From the NCBI GenBank assembly GCA_017554335.1, contig JAFZIO010000051.1, forward strand, positions 1-64,000: DNA of 64,000 nucleotides, given 5' to 3'. The notes beneath the pieces are model-generated. The model searched no databases, was not told the DNA's origin, and saw only the letters and a program-made list of their open reading frames with translations. A program made the position numbers and the translations under genes. This DNA comes from Bacteroidales bacterium. GTDB lineage: Bacteria > Bacteroidota > Bacteroidia > Bacteroidales > UBA932. Positions 55,960-63,593 of the stretch are shown here, piece after piece (position 1 is the stretch's first letter; each line of letters starts with the position of its first letter).

Positions 55960-56113
55960 ACTCCGCGCCTTTGCTGCATTGTCCGCATTGCCGAGACCGC
56001 GAAATATAGCTTTTACTGCAATTATTGCTGTCTCGGCCCCTTCTGGAACCCCTCGAGCCAGCATTTCAGTCTCTCCAGCGCCGATTCTGCGGGCTCGCCC
56101 CGCCCCAGCTACG

Positions 56114-56138
56114 AAAAAAGCAGCCGTGAAGGCTGCTT
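56114..56138 (-). terminator. Terminator after tRNA-Met
   Basis: On the minus strand AAGCAGCC and GGCTGCTT pair around a 5-nt loop and run into TTTTTT (plus strand 56114-56119), 10 bp after the tRNA. Confidence 0.88.
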
Positions 56139-56147
56139 GAAATTTCG

Positions 56148-56221
56148 TAGCGGGGGTGGGGCATGATCCCACGACCTCCGGATTATGAATCCGACGCTCT
56201 AACCAGCTGAGCTACCCCGCC
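56148..56221 (-). tRNA. tRNA-Met (anticodon CAU)
   Basis: The 74-nt minus-strand sequence folds as a tRNA: acceptor GGCGGGG/CCCCGCT (first pair G-U) with discriminator A, a D arm with the AGCTGGTTAGA loop, anticodon stem TCGGA/TCCGG around TTCATAA (anticodon CAT) and a T stem GTGGG/CCCAC. The T loop reads ATCATGC rather than the usual TTCGANN. The sequence looks like an elongator tRNA-Met and not an initiator, since it lacks the C1-A72 mismatch and the GGG/CCC anticodon stem. CCA is not encoded. Confidence 0.93.
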
Positions 56222-56238
56222 ATCATTTTTGCGGACTG

Positions 56239-56268
56239 CAAAGATAGGGCAAAAAATTGAATTCGCAA
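56239..56268 (-). promoter_or_regulatory. Promoter for tRNA-Met
   Basis: On the minus strand, TTG (56268-56266), a 19-bp spacer and TATCTTTG (56246-56239) match the consensus, about 18 bp upstream of the mature tRNA. Confidence 0.8.
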
Positions 56269-56276
56269 GCATAAAC

Positions 56277-56307
56277 TTTGATATTTGAGAAATATTTTCT
56301 ACCTTTG
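56277..56307 (+). promoter_or_regulatory. Promoter of the rplM-rpsI-rpsB-tsf cluster
   Basis: TTTG (56277-56280), a 19-bp spacer and TACCTTTG (56300-56307) match the consensus. It lies back to back with the tRNA-Met promoter. The leader of about 50 nt before the GTG start includes a small CCCTT/AAGGG hairpin (56312-56328). Confidence 0.8.
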
Positions 56308-56366
56308 CGACCCCTTAATTATAAAGGGATCGCTTTATTAGTATTAACCGTTTAAAGATCAAGACA

Positions 56367-56819
56367 GTGGACACACAAAGCTACAAAACACTCTCTCTCA
56401 ACAAAGAGACCGTGAAGAAAGAGTGGGTCGTCATTGACGCGACGGATCTCGCACTTGGTCGTCTCGCCGCCCGCGTGGCTCTTGTCCTTCGTGGCAAGAC
56501 CAAGCCCGGCTTCACTCCCAACGTGGATTGCGGTGACAACGTCATCGTTATCAACGCTGAGAAGGTTGCCCTCGGTGGCAAGAAGATGACCGACCGCGTG
56601 TATACACGCTACACCGGATATCCCGGCGGACAGCGTTTCACCACGCCCAAGGAGATCCTCGAGAAGAGGCCGGCCGAACTCGTCAGGCGAGCAGTCAAGG
56701 GTATGCTCCCCAAGAACCGTCTTGGCAGCAAGATTCTCGGCAACCTGTTCGTTTACGCAGGTCCTGAGCATCCGCACCAGGCACAGAACCCCAAAGAAAT
56801 CAAGTTGAACGAAATTTAA
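56367..56819 (+). CDS. rplM: 50S ribosomal protein L13
   Basis: The 150-residue product is L13 of the large subunit. It begins at GTG 56367 (MDTQSYKTLSLNKETV) because no ATG precedes the conserved KEWVVIDATDLALGRLAARVA. KPGFTPNVDCGDNVIVINAE and AVKGMLPKNRLG are also family hallmarks. It is the first gene of a cluster with rpsI, in the usual order, driven by a consensus promoter. Confidence 0.97.
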   Translation: MDTQSYKTLSLNKETVKKEWVVIDATDLALGRLAARVALVLRGKTKPGFTPNVDCGDNVIVINAEKVALGGKKMTDRVYTRYTGYPGGQRFTTPKEILEKRPAELVRRAVKGMLPKNRLGSKILGNLFVYAGPEHPHQAQNPKEIKLNEI

Positions 56820-56828
56820 ACAGAGCAA

Positions 56829-57218
56829 ATGGAACAGACACACGCCCTTGGAAGACGTAAAGCAGCTGTAGCTCGCGTTTATCTCACAGCCGGAAAAGGC
56901 AACATCACGATCAACGACCGCACCCTGGAGAACTATTTCCCCGAGGAGACTCTGCAGTATGTCGTGAACCAGCCTTTCGAGGTTACCGGCACCGCAGGCC
57001 AGTTTGACGTAAAGGTCACTCTCGCCGGCGGCGGTACCAAAGGCCAGGCAGAGGCAGTCCGCCTCGGAATCGCCCGCGCACTTTGTGAGGTTGACAAGGA
57101 AGCATATCGCGCCACGCTCAAGGCAGCCGGATTCCTCACCCGCGATGCACGCGAGGTCGAGCGTAAGAAACCCGGTCAGCCCGGTGCCCGCAGACGCTTC
57201 CAGTTCAGCAAGCGTTAG
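56829..57218 (+). CDS. rpsI: 30S ribosomal protein S9
   Basis: The 129-residue product is S9, whose C-terminal tail reaches the P-site t[23 protein letters not shown], the [19 protein letters not shown] core, and the C-terminal [16 protein letters not shown] with terminal Lys-Arg are as expected. It follows rplM by 9 bp. Confidence 0.97.
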   Translation: MEQTHALGRRKAAVARVYLTAGKGNITINDRTLENYFPEETLQYVVNQPFEVTGTAGQFDVKVTLAGGGTKGQAEAVRLGIARALCEVDKEAYRATLKAAGFLTRDAREVERKKPGQPGARRRFQFSKR

Positions 57219-57374
57219 TATTACGGTTGTAATCGCACGGAGGTGGTTCCAAACAATCCAAACGGGTTGTTGCCACCCTGCGGAAAAGGCCGGAGACCGG
57301 CAAGGCCGCTACTCCGCCTTGATGAAAAGAGGCCCGCAAAGGGCACAGTTAACAAAAACAAGAAACAAACAACA
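57219..57374 (+). ncRNA. Structured mRNA leader before rpsB (candidate ribosomal protein leader)
   Basis: The 156-nt spacer between rpsI and rpsB can fold strongly. ATTAC/GTAAT forms a small hairpin (57220-57233). CGCA/TGCG and GGTGG/CCACC close a stem whose tip is AACAATCC/GGGTTGTT with loop AAAC (about 57234-57292). A further hairpin GCCGG-aga-CCGGC follows at about 57299-57312. There is no open reading frame of note and no terminator T tract. S2-mediated feedback on rpsB is a reasonable guess, because rpsB leaders regulated by S2 are known in gamma-proteobacteria; no Bacteroidetes equivalent is recognised here. Confidence 0.55.
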
Positions 57375-58232
57375 ATGTCACGTACAAATTTCCAAGAACT
57401 GCTTGATGCAGGCGTTCACTTCGGACATCTCGCCCGTAAGTGGAATCCTAAGATGGCTCCCTACATCTTCGACCAGAAGAAGGGAATCCACATCATCGAC
57501 CTGCACAAGACCGTCGTCAAGATAGACGAGGCTGCCGAGGAGATGAAGCTGCTCGCCAAGAGCGGCCGCAAGATCCTCTTCGTAGCCACCAAGAAGCAGG
57601 CCAAGGACATCGTCAGCGAGAAAGCCACCGCTGTCGGTATGCCTTCGGTTACCGAGCGCTGGGCGGGCGGTATGCTTACCAACTTCCCCACCATCCGCAA
57701 GGCCATCAAGAAGATGGGCACCATCGACAAGATGAAAGAAGACGGCACCTTCGAGAAGCTCGCAAAGCGTGAGCGCCTCCAGGTTGACCGCCAGAGAGCA
57801 AAACTCGAGAAGAACCTCGGCTCTATCCGCGATATGAGCCGTCTCCCTTCCGCAATCTTCGTGATTGACGTTCAGAAGGAAGCAAACGCCGTTAAGGAAG
57901 CCAATCGTCTTAACATTCCGGTATTCGCAATGGTTGATACTTGCTGCGATCCTACCCCTATTGATTATGTGATTCCGGCAAATGACGATGCGGCAAAGTC
58001 CATCGAGTGCATCATGAACATTCTCTGTGCAGCCATCGCCGAAGGTCTTGAGGAGCGCAAGCTCGAGAAGGACAAGGAAGCTCCCGCAGAGGAGGTCGCC
58101 GAGGCCGCAAAGCCCGCAGCACGCAAACTGCGCGCCCGCAAGGGTGCCGAGGCCAAGGCTGAAGAGCCCGCCGAAGCTCCTGCCGCCGAGCCCGTAGAGG
58201 TGAAAGCTGAAGAGCCTGCAAAAGCCGAATAA
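57375..58232 (+). CDS. rpsB: 30S ribosomal protein S2 with an acidic Ala-rich tail
   Basis: Residues 1 to about 230 of this 285-residue product are S2 (LLDAGVHFGHLARKWNPKMA, FVATKKQAKDIV, ERWAGGMLTNFPTIRK, and FAMVDTCCDPTPIDYVIPAND). The last 55 residues or so are a low-complexity tail of Ala, Glu, Pro and Lys (for example AEEPAEAPAAEPVEVKAEEP). It starts at ATG 57375; an in-frame upstream extension lies in the structured leader and is unlikely to be translated. It is followed by tsf, the usual partner. Confidence 0.96.
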   Translation: MSRTNFQELLDAGVHFGHLARKWNPKMAPYIFDQKKGIHIIDLHKTVVKIDEAAEEMKLLAKSGRKILFVATKKQAKDIVSEKATAVGMPSVTERWAGGMLTNFPTIRKAIKKMGTIDKMKEDGTFEKLAKRERLQVDRQRAKLEKNLGSIRDMSRLPSAIFVIDVQKEANAVKEANRLNIPVFAMVDTCCDPTPIDYVIPANDDAAKSIECIMNILCAAIAEGLEERKLEKDKEAPAEEVAEAAKPAARKLRARKGAEAKAEEPAEAPAAEPVEVKAEEPAKAE

Positions 58233-58262
58233 GTTCCATTAACGCTTAAAGAGAATAAAGCT

Positions 58263-59258
58263 ATGGCAATTACAGCAGCAGACGTAATGAAATTACGCAA
58301 GATGACTTCTGCCGGTATGATGGATTGCAAGAAGGCCCTCGAGGAAGCCAACGGCGACTTCGACAAAGCCATCGGCATCATCCGTGAGAAGGGTAAGATG
58401 GTCGCCGCCAAGCGCGCCGACCGCGAGACCTCCGAGGGTGCCGTCAAGGCACGCATCGCAGGTGGAAAGGGTATCCTCGTATGCCTTGGCTGCGAGACCG
58501 ACTTCGTGTCCCGTAACGCCGATTTCCAGAACCTCGCAGACGCCATCGCCGACGTGGCCATCGCAAACTGCCCCGCCGACCTCGACGGACTGAAGGCCTG
58601 CAAGATGGCCGACGGTTACACCGTGGAGGAGGCCGTTGAGGCTCAGACCGGAAAGACCGGCGAGAAGCACGTCCTCGTAGGATACTCTCTCGTCGAGGCT
58701 CCTTTCGTGGTCGAGTACATCCACAAGATCAACGGTAAGCTCGGTGCTCTCGTAGGATTCAACAAGCCCGTTTCCGAAGGTCTGGGCAAGGGCGTCGTGA
58801 TGCAGGTAGCATCCATGAACCCCGTGTCCATTGGCGTAGCCGACTGCCCTCAGAGCGTTCTCGACAACGAGAAGGCCGTTGCAGTGCAGAAGACCAAGGA
58901 CGAAATGGTCCAGAAGGCAATCGACGCCGCTCTGAAGAAGGTAGGCATCAACCCTGCCCACGTTGACAGCGAGGATCATATCGAGTCCAACACCGCAAAG
59001 GGATGGCTCACTCCCGCACAGGCTGACCAGGCCCGTCAGATTATCAAGACCGTAGGTGAGGAGAAGGCAGCAAGCCTGAACCCCGCCATGATCGAGAACA
59101 TCGCAAACGGCCGCGTTCAGAAGTTCCTCAAGGAGCAGACGCTGGAGGAGCAGGAGTACCAGATGAGCGACGACAAGATCTCTGTCAAGGAGGCTATCGC
59201 CAAGGAAGACAAAGAGGCCAAGATCGTTGCCTTCAAGCGTTTCTCCCTCAACGACTAA
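58263..59258 (+). CDS. tsf: Elongation factor Ts
   Basis: The 331-residue product is EF-Ts, the nucleotide exchange factor for EF-Tu. The N-terminal UBA-like domain contains VMKLRKMTSAGMMDCKKALE, and the core contains CLGCETDFVSRNADFQ and the dimerisation repeats. The C-terminal part (ENIANGRVQKFLKEQTL) is normal. It starts 30 bp after rpsB and ends at a strong terminator. Confidence 0.97.
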   Translation: MAITAADVMKLRKMTSAGMMDCKKALEEANGDFDKAIGIIREKGKMVAAKRADRETSEGAVKARIAGGKGILVCLGCETDFVSRNADFQNLADAIADVAIANCPADLDGLKACKMADGYTVEEAVEAQTGKTGEKHVLVGYSLVEAPFVVEYIHKINGKLGALVGFNKPVSEGLGKGVVMQVASMNPVSIGVADCPQSVLDNEKAVAVQKTKDEMVQKAIDAALKKVGINPAHVDSEDHIESNTAKGWLTPAQADQARQIIKTVGEEKAASLNPAMIENIANGRVQKFLKEQTLEEQEYQMSDDKISVKEAIAKEDKEAKIVAFKRFSLND

Positions 59259-59274
59259 AAGCAGTCAACGCAAT

Positions 59275-59309
59275 AAAAAACCGGAACTCGAAAGAGCTCC
59301 GGTTTTTTT
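59275..59309 (+). terminator. Terminator after tsf
   Basis: AAAAAACCGGAACTC pairs with GAGCTCCGGTTTTTTT (one mismatch) around a 4-nt loop. The same A- and T-rich structure can serve the convergent gene that ends at 59308. Confidence 0.92.
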
Positions 59310-60219
59310 ATTTCCTGTATTTCATCTCGAACAGTCCGTCCTGGCCTTGCACCAGGTAGCGTCCGCATTTGAAGAACGCCAGGTCTTCGAGTTCCCCGGT
59401 CGTTCCCAGGCTCATGTCCAGAACCTCGACGGGCTTCTTGTTCTTGAGGTCCCAAACGAAGAGGTAGCTGGGATATGCCTCGGTACCGAGGCCCGTGGGC
59501 ATCATAAGCTTGTTGTTATGTATGCACAGGCCCTGGCCGATGGTGGCGTATTTCAGGCCGTGGTCTTCTACAGTGTAGGTCTCCAGAATGTCGTCCTTGG
59601 TGAAGACTACGTCCCCTTCGCTGAGCTTGGGCAGGCGGAACTTGATGATGCGGTGCCTGTTGCCTTCCACATCCTTGTCCTTGGTGGTGTTGCCGAAGCC
59701 GTAGAGGAACTTGTGCTGGCGGTCTACCACCCACTGGAGTGCGTACCCGAAGAGGCCGTCCACATCCTCGAAGTGGATGGTCTGTACCAGCTCGGAAGAC
59801 TGGAAGTCGGGGGCGATGCGCTCCACGAAGAGCACGTCCTTGCGTCCCTGGTAGGGCTTCTTGTGGCACTGGCTTACATAGATGACAGGAATAGGGTCGC
59901 TTGCGGCGGCTTTCTCCACACCCACGGAGCACACGTTGGAGTGGTTTACCTCATCGTGTGTGGCAAGGTTAAAGTTCCCGAGCTTCTCCAGTCCGTCTTT
60001 GCCGTCATACTTCCATACGGTGGCAATGCCGGTGTGCTGGAGGCTGATGATGTAATTGCGGTAGCAGTCCATGCCCTGGTAATTGGCTTTCTCGAAACGG
60101 GTGATGTGCCTGTTCTGGAAACTGTCGGTGGAAAGGGGCACAGACACGAATCCCTGGTTTTGGGCCGAAAGGACCGAAGCCAGGGATATCGTTAAAATAA
60201 ATGCAAGGGCTTTGCGCAT
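59308..60219 (-). CDS. Secreted beta-propeller-like protein of unknown function
   Basis: The 303-residue protein has a signal peptide (cleaved after SVLSAQ) and a mature part rich in beta-strand with repeated aromatic-ending segments (YRNYIISLQHTGIATVWKY, ALQWVVDRQHKFLYGFGN, QGLCIHNNKLMMPTG, SYLFVWDLKNKKPVEVLDM). This suggests a beta-propeller. No catalytic motif or named family is recognised. It starts 4 bp after the efp stop codon, so it is transcribed with efp. Confidence 0.75.
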   Translation of the reverse strand: MRKALAFILTISLASVLSAQNQGFVSVPLSTDSFQNRHITRFEKANYQGMDCYRNYIISLQHTGIATVWKYDGKDGLEKLGNFNLATHDEVNHSNVCSVGVEKAAASDPIPVIYVSQCHKKPYQGRKDVLFVERIAPDFQSSELVQTIHFEDVDGLFGYALQWVVDRQHKFLYGFGNTTKDKDVEGNRHRIIKFRLPKLSEGDVVFTKDDILETYTVEDHGLKYATIGQGLCIHNNKLMMPTGLGTEAYPSYLFVWDLKNKKPVEVLDMSLGTTGELEDLAFFKCGRYLVQGQDGLFEMKYRK

Positions 60220-60223
60220 GACC

Positions 60224-60790
60224 TTAGACTCTTTGGCCGTAGGAACGGTCTGCGGTGTTTACGGTAATCTTTTCACCGGCCTCGATGAACAGAGGCACCA
60301 TGATGCGTGCGCCGGTCTCCAGGGTAACCTCCTTCTGTGCGTTGGAAGAAGCGGTGTTGCCCTTTACTGCAGGCTCTGCGTAAGTTACTTCCAGGGTTAC
60401 GTAGGTGGGAAGCTCGCAAGTGAGGCAGCGCTCTTCCTCGCCGGTAACGAACATCATCTCCACGTGCTGGCCCTCTTTCATGAGGTCTGCGTTCTCAACT
60501 ACGTCGTGGGGAAGGGTGATCTGCTCGTAAGTCTCTTCGTGCATGAAGTTGAATGCCTCGCCGTCATCGTAAAGGAACTGATAGGGGCGGCGCTCCACCT
60601 CTATGGTCTCGATCTTTGCACCTGCGGTGAAGGTGTTCTCCAGGATGCGGCCGTTCTCCAGGTTGCGGAGCTTGGTCTTTACGAAAGCGGGGCCTTTGCC
60701 GGGCTTGACGTGCTGGAACCAGACGATCATGCAGGGTTTGTCGTTGAATTTAAGGTAAAGTCCGTTCTTGAAATCTGCGGTTGTTGCCAT
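60224..60790 (-). CDS. efp: Translation elongation factor P
   Basis: The 188-residue product is EF-P, which rescues ribosomes stalled at proline stretches. The N-terminal KOW-like domain carries the loop HVKPGKGPAFV with the conserved lysine, and the OB domains contain YQFLYDDGEAFNFMHEETYEQI and the C-terminal GEKITVNTADRSYGQRV. It is driven by a consensus promoter at 60822-60853. Confidence 0.97.
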   Translation of the reverse strand: MATTADFKNGLYLKFNDKPCMIVWFQHVKPGKGPAFVKTKLRNLENGRILENTFTAGAKIETIEVERRPYQFLYDDGEAFNFMHEETYEQITLPHDVVENADLMKEGQHVEMMFVTGEEERCLTCELPTYVTLEVTYAEPAVKGNTASSNAQKEVTLETGARIMVPLFIEAGEKITVNTADRSYGQRV

Positions 60791-60821
60791 ATTATTAGTG
60801 TTTAATAGTTTCTACAGTCCA

Positions 60822-60853
60822 CAAATATAATTATTTGCTGCGTTTATTGCAAA
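60822..60853 (-). promoter_or_regulatory. Promoter for efp
   Basis: On the minus strand, TTTG (60853-60850), a 20-bp spacer and TATATTTG (60829-60822) match the consensus. The -33 element lies inside the last codons of ispH. Confidence 0.82.
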
Positions 60854-61710
60854 TCCTTTATCGCTGCGGCCACTTCTTCCAGCAGCCACTTGGGGGTGGA
60901 GGTGGCCCCGCAGACGCCTGCGGAAGCTGCTCCGGCGAACCATTCGGCTTTCAGATCCCCGGGCGCGCTGATGTGCCAGCTGCGCGGATTGATGTTGCGG
61001 CACCACTCGAAAAGCACCTTGCCGTTGGAGCTGGAGACGCCGGAGACGAATACTATAACGTCGTGCGTACGTGCGAATTCCGCCAGCTCGCGGTGGCGGG
61101 AGGCAACCTGGGCACAGATGGTGGAGTGCACCTCCAGCGGCCCCGTCATAAGGCTCCGCAGCTCCTCCGTAAGCGCCTCGTAGCCCTCCGGACTCATGGT
61201 GGTCTGCGAAAACAGTTCCACCGGCCGGTCTGCACGAAGCACCCCGTCGGCAAGCGCCGCCCGCAACTGCTCCGGCGTCTCCACAACCAGGGCCCTGCCG
61301 TCCGTCTGGCCCACGAGCCCAAGCACCTCCGGATGACCTATCTTGCCGAAAATGACCACCTGGGCACGGGCAGCGGCCTCCTTAATCTGTTTCTGCAGTT
61401 TGAGTACCACCGGGCAGGTGCAGTCGATGCTGTCCAGCCCGGCCTGCCGCAGGCGCTCGTAGGTCTGCGGAGGTTCTCCGTGGGCACGTATGAGTACGGT
61501 GTCTCCGTCGCCCAGGGCGCTCAGGCCGTCGTGGTCGATGGTGCGCAGGCCCTGCCGTCCGAGGCGGGCGAGCTCTTCTTCGTTGTGAACTATGGCGCCG
61601 AGGGACCAGAGGCGACCGTTTCCCTTCGACAGGAAGTCTTCTGCGGTCGTGATGGCGCGGATGACGCCGCCGCAGAAGCCTGAGTGCTGGTCGATGCCGA
61701 CGCGGATCAT
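60844..61710 (-). CDS. ispH: 4-hydroxy-3-methylbut-2-enyl diphosphate reductase
   Basis: This 288-residue iron-sulfur enzyme catalyses the last step of the MEP isoprenoid pathway, making IPP and DMAPP. The cluster cysteines are in SGFCGGVIRAI, DCTCPVVLKLQ and STICAQVASR; FSQTTMSPEGYE and VSGVSSSNGKVLFEWC are also typical. The start at ATG 61710 (MIRVGIDQHSGFCGG) overlaps the end of cmk by 4 bp. Linkage of cmk and ispH is common in Bacteroidetes and Firmicutes. Confidence 0.95.
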   Translation of the reverse strand: MIRVGIDQHSGFCGGVIRAITTAEDFLSKGNGRLWSLGAIVHNEEELARLGRQGLRTIDHDGLSALGDGDTVLIRAHGEPPQTYERLRQAGLDSIDCTCPVVLKLQKQIKEAAARAQVVIFGKIGHPEVLGLVGQTDGRALVVETPEQLRAALADGVLRADRPVELFSQTTMSPEGYEALTEELRSLMTGPLEVHSTICAQVASRHRELAEFARTHDVIVFVSGVSSSNGKVLFEWCRNINPRSWHISAPGDLKAEWFAGAASAGVCGATSTPKWLLEEVAAAIKDLQ

Positions 61711-62390
61711 AGGATGCCGAACTTGCCCTGGATGAGGCCGACGACCCATGCGAGCTCTTCTTCGAAGCTGAGCTCGGAGTTGTCCAGCTCAAAGGCGTCG
61801 GCGGCGCGGCGCAGGGGGTTGGTTTCGCGGTGCGAGTCTATGTAGTCGCGCTCGCGGAGGTTCTGCACCACTTCCTCCAGCAGGGGAGTCTCACCCTTTG
61901 CTACAAGTTCGTCGTAGCGTCGGCGTGCGCGAACCTCCTCACTGGCGGTCATGAAAATCTTCAGCTGGGCGTTGGGGAACACGGCGGTGCCTATATCGCG
62001 CCCGTCCATCACTATGCGGCCCTTGCGCCCGTATTCCCGTAGCTGGCTGTCTACCCACTCGCGAACGTAAGGTACTGCCGCAATGGGGCTTACCTGGGCG
62101 CTCACTTCCATGGCGCGAATCTGCTGCTCGATGCAGCGGGGGCCCATGAAGAGGCGTCCGTCGCTGCCGAACTCGAGGTGCAGTTCCGCCAGGGCTCCCT
62201 TAAGCTCGGGGCTTACCTGGTTGAGCTTGTTGATGAGCCTCTCCTCCTGGGCGAACAGCGTGACGCCACGGTACAGGGCACCTGAATCCAGGTACAGGAA
62301 ACCGAGCTTGCGCGCCAGAAGTTTTGCGAACGAACTCTTGCCGGTAGAAGAGTATCCGTCGATTGCGATAATTATGTCGGGAATATTCAT
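61707..62390 (-). CDS. cmk: Cytidylate kinase
   Basis: This 227-residue kinase phosphorylates CMP/dCMP. It has the P-loop IAIDGYSSTGKSSFAKLLA, the LDSGALYRGVT nucleotide-monophosphate segment, the RIVMDGRDIGTAVFPNAQLKIF region and the lid RDYIDSHRETNPLRRA. The length is normal. It is coupled to ispH by a 4-bp overlap and starts 1 bp after the stop codon of the regulator gene upstream. Confidence 0.96.
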   Translation of the reverse strand: MNIPDIIIAIDGYSSTGKSSFAKLLARKLGFLYLDSGALYRGVTLFAQEERLINKLNQVSPELKGALAELHLEFGSDGRLFMGPRCIEQQIRAMEVSAQVSPIAAVPYVREWVDSQLREYGRKGRIVMDGRDIGTAVFPNAQLKIFMTASEEVRARRRYDELVAKGETPLLEEVVQNLRERDYIDSHRETNPLRRAADAFELDNSELSFEEELAWVVGLIQGKFGIL

Positions 62391-62391
62391 A

Positions 62392-63543
62392 TCAGTTTAC
62401 GTAATCGTTAACATTCTGGGCGGAGATGACTTCGTCGCCAAGTATCAGGAGGCGTTCAACCACGTTGCGAAGCTCGCGTATGTTGCCTTTCCAGCTGCGC
62501 TCCTGCAGGAGCTTTACGGCCTCGGGACTGAAAGTCTTGCGGGGCATGGCGGTCTCTGCGCTGATTCGGTCCACGAAGTAATCGACCAGCAGGGGAATGT
62601 CTTCCTTGCGCTCGTCGAGGGAAGGGACGTGGATAACTATGACGCTCAGGCGGTGGTAAAGGTCTTCGCGGAAGTTGCCTTTGGCAATTTCTTCCTGAAG
62701 GTTCTTGTTGGTTGCTGCAACCACGCGGACGTCCACTTTTATGTCGGTGTCGCTGCCCACGCGGGAGAGCTTGTTCTCCTGCAGCACGCGCAGCACCTTC
62801 GCCTGGGCGGCAAGGGACATGTCGCCTATTTCGTCAAGGAAGAGGGTTCCGCCGTCGGCCTGCTCGAATTTGCCCTTGTGCTGCTTGATGGCGGAGGTGA
62901 AGGAGCCCTTCTCGTGACCGAAAAGCTCGCTCTCTATAAGCTCAGAGGGGATTGCGGCACAGTTGACTTCTATGTAGGGCTGGGCGGCGCGGTCGCTCTG
63001 CTGGTGCAGGCTGCGGGCTACGAGTTCCTTTCCGGAACCGTTGCCTCCGGTGATGAGCACTCTTGCCGGGGTGGCTGCCACTTTGGAAACAATGTCCCTG
63101 ATATGCTGGATTGCCGGAGATTCACCTATCATCTGCTCTCCGCCGTACACCTTCTTCTTGAGATTCTTGTTCTGGGTGACCAGTTTGGTCTTGTCCGTGG
63201 CGTTCTTTATGGTGATGAGGAGGCGGTTGAGGTCCAGGGGCTTCTGTATGAAGTCGAAGGCTCCTTTCTTGATGCATTCCACCGCCGTCTCGATGTCTCC
63301 GTGGCCGGAAATCATGACTATGGCGCTCTCGCAGCCGTCTTCCACCAGCTTGTCCAGCACTTCGGTACCGTCCAGTCCCGGCATCTTGATATCGCAGAAA
63401 ATGACGTCATAGTGCCCCTTCGAAGCGGCTTCGTAACCTGCGAGGCCGTCTTCCGCAGTCTCAACGATATAGCCCTCGTCCGAGAGTATTTCGCCCATGG
63501 AGTTGCGGATATACCGTTCGTCGTCGATAATCAGAATCTTCAT
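62392..63543 (-). CDS. NtrC-type response regulator with receiver and AAA+ domains, no DNA-binding domain
   Basis: This 383-residue protein has a receiver domain (residues 1 to about 120; phospho-acceptor Asp at about 51 in FCDIKMPGLDG) and a sigma-54-type AAA+ domain. The Walker A is GGNGSGKELVARSL at about 165, the Walker B is GGTLFLDEIGDM, and the arginine finger region is EDLYHRLSVI. The sigma-54 contact loop reads GSFTSA instead of GAFTGA. The protein stops right after the AAA+ lid (GNIRELRNVVERLL...NDYVN) and lacks the usual C-terminal Fis-type helix-turn-helix; it is 60-70 residues shorter than NtrC. The start at ATG 63543 is clear from MKILIIDDERY. No sensor kinase is in the window. 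Confidence 0.9.
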   Translation of the reverse strand: MKILIIDDERYIRNSMGEILSDEGYIVETAEDGLAGYEAASKGHYDVIFCDIKMPGLDGTEVLDKLVEDGCESAIVMISGHGDIETAVECIKKGAFDFIQKPLDLNRLLITIKNATDKTKLVTQNKNLKKKVYGGEQMIGESPAIQHIRDIVSKVAATPARVLITGGNGSGKELVARSLHQQSDRAAQPYIEVNCAAIPSELIESELFGHEKGSFTSAIKQHKGKFEQADGGTLFLDEIGDMSLAAQAKVLRVLQENKLSRVGSDTDIKVDVRVVAATNKNLQEEIAKGNFREDLYHRLSVIVIHVPSLDERKEDIPLLVDYFVDRISAETAMPRKTFSPEAVKLLQERSWKGNIRELRNVVERLLILGDEVISAQNVNDYVN

Positions 63544-63593
63544 ACTACAAATATGGCAAATATTTTTGACAATATGAAGATGCGGGAGAGGGA

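Noticed and set aside
55960..56113. Possible small gene between the phosphatase promoter and the tRNA-Met terminator
   Set aside because: Short open frames exist on both strands but none has a recognisable motif or a sensible start, and one runs into the tRNA.
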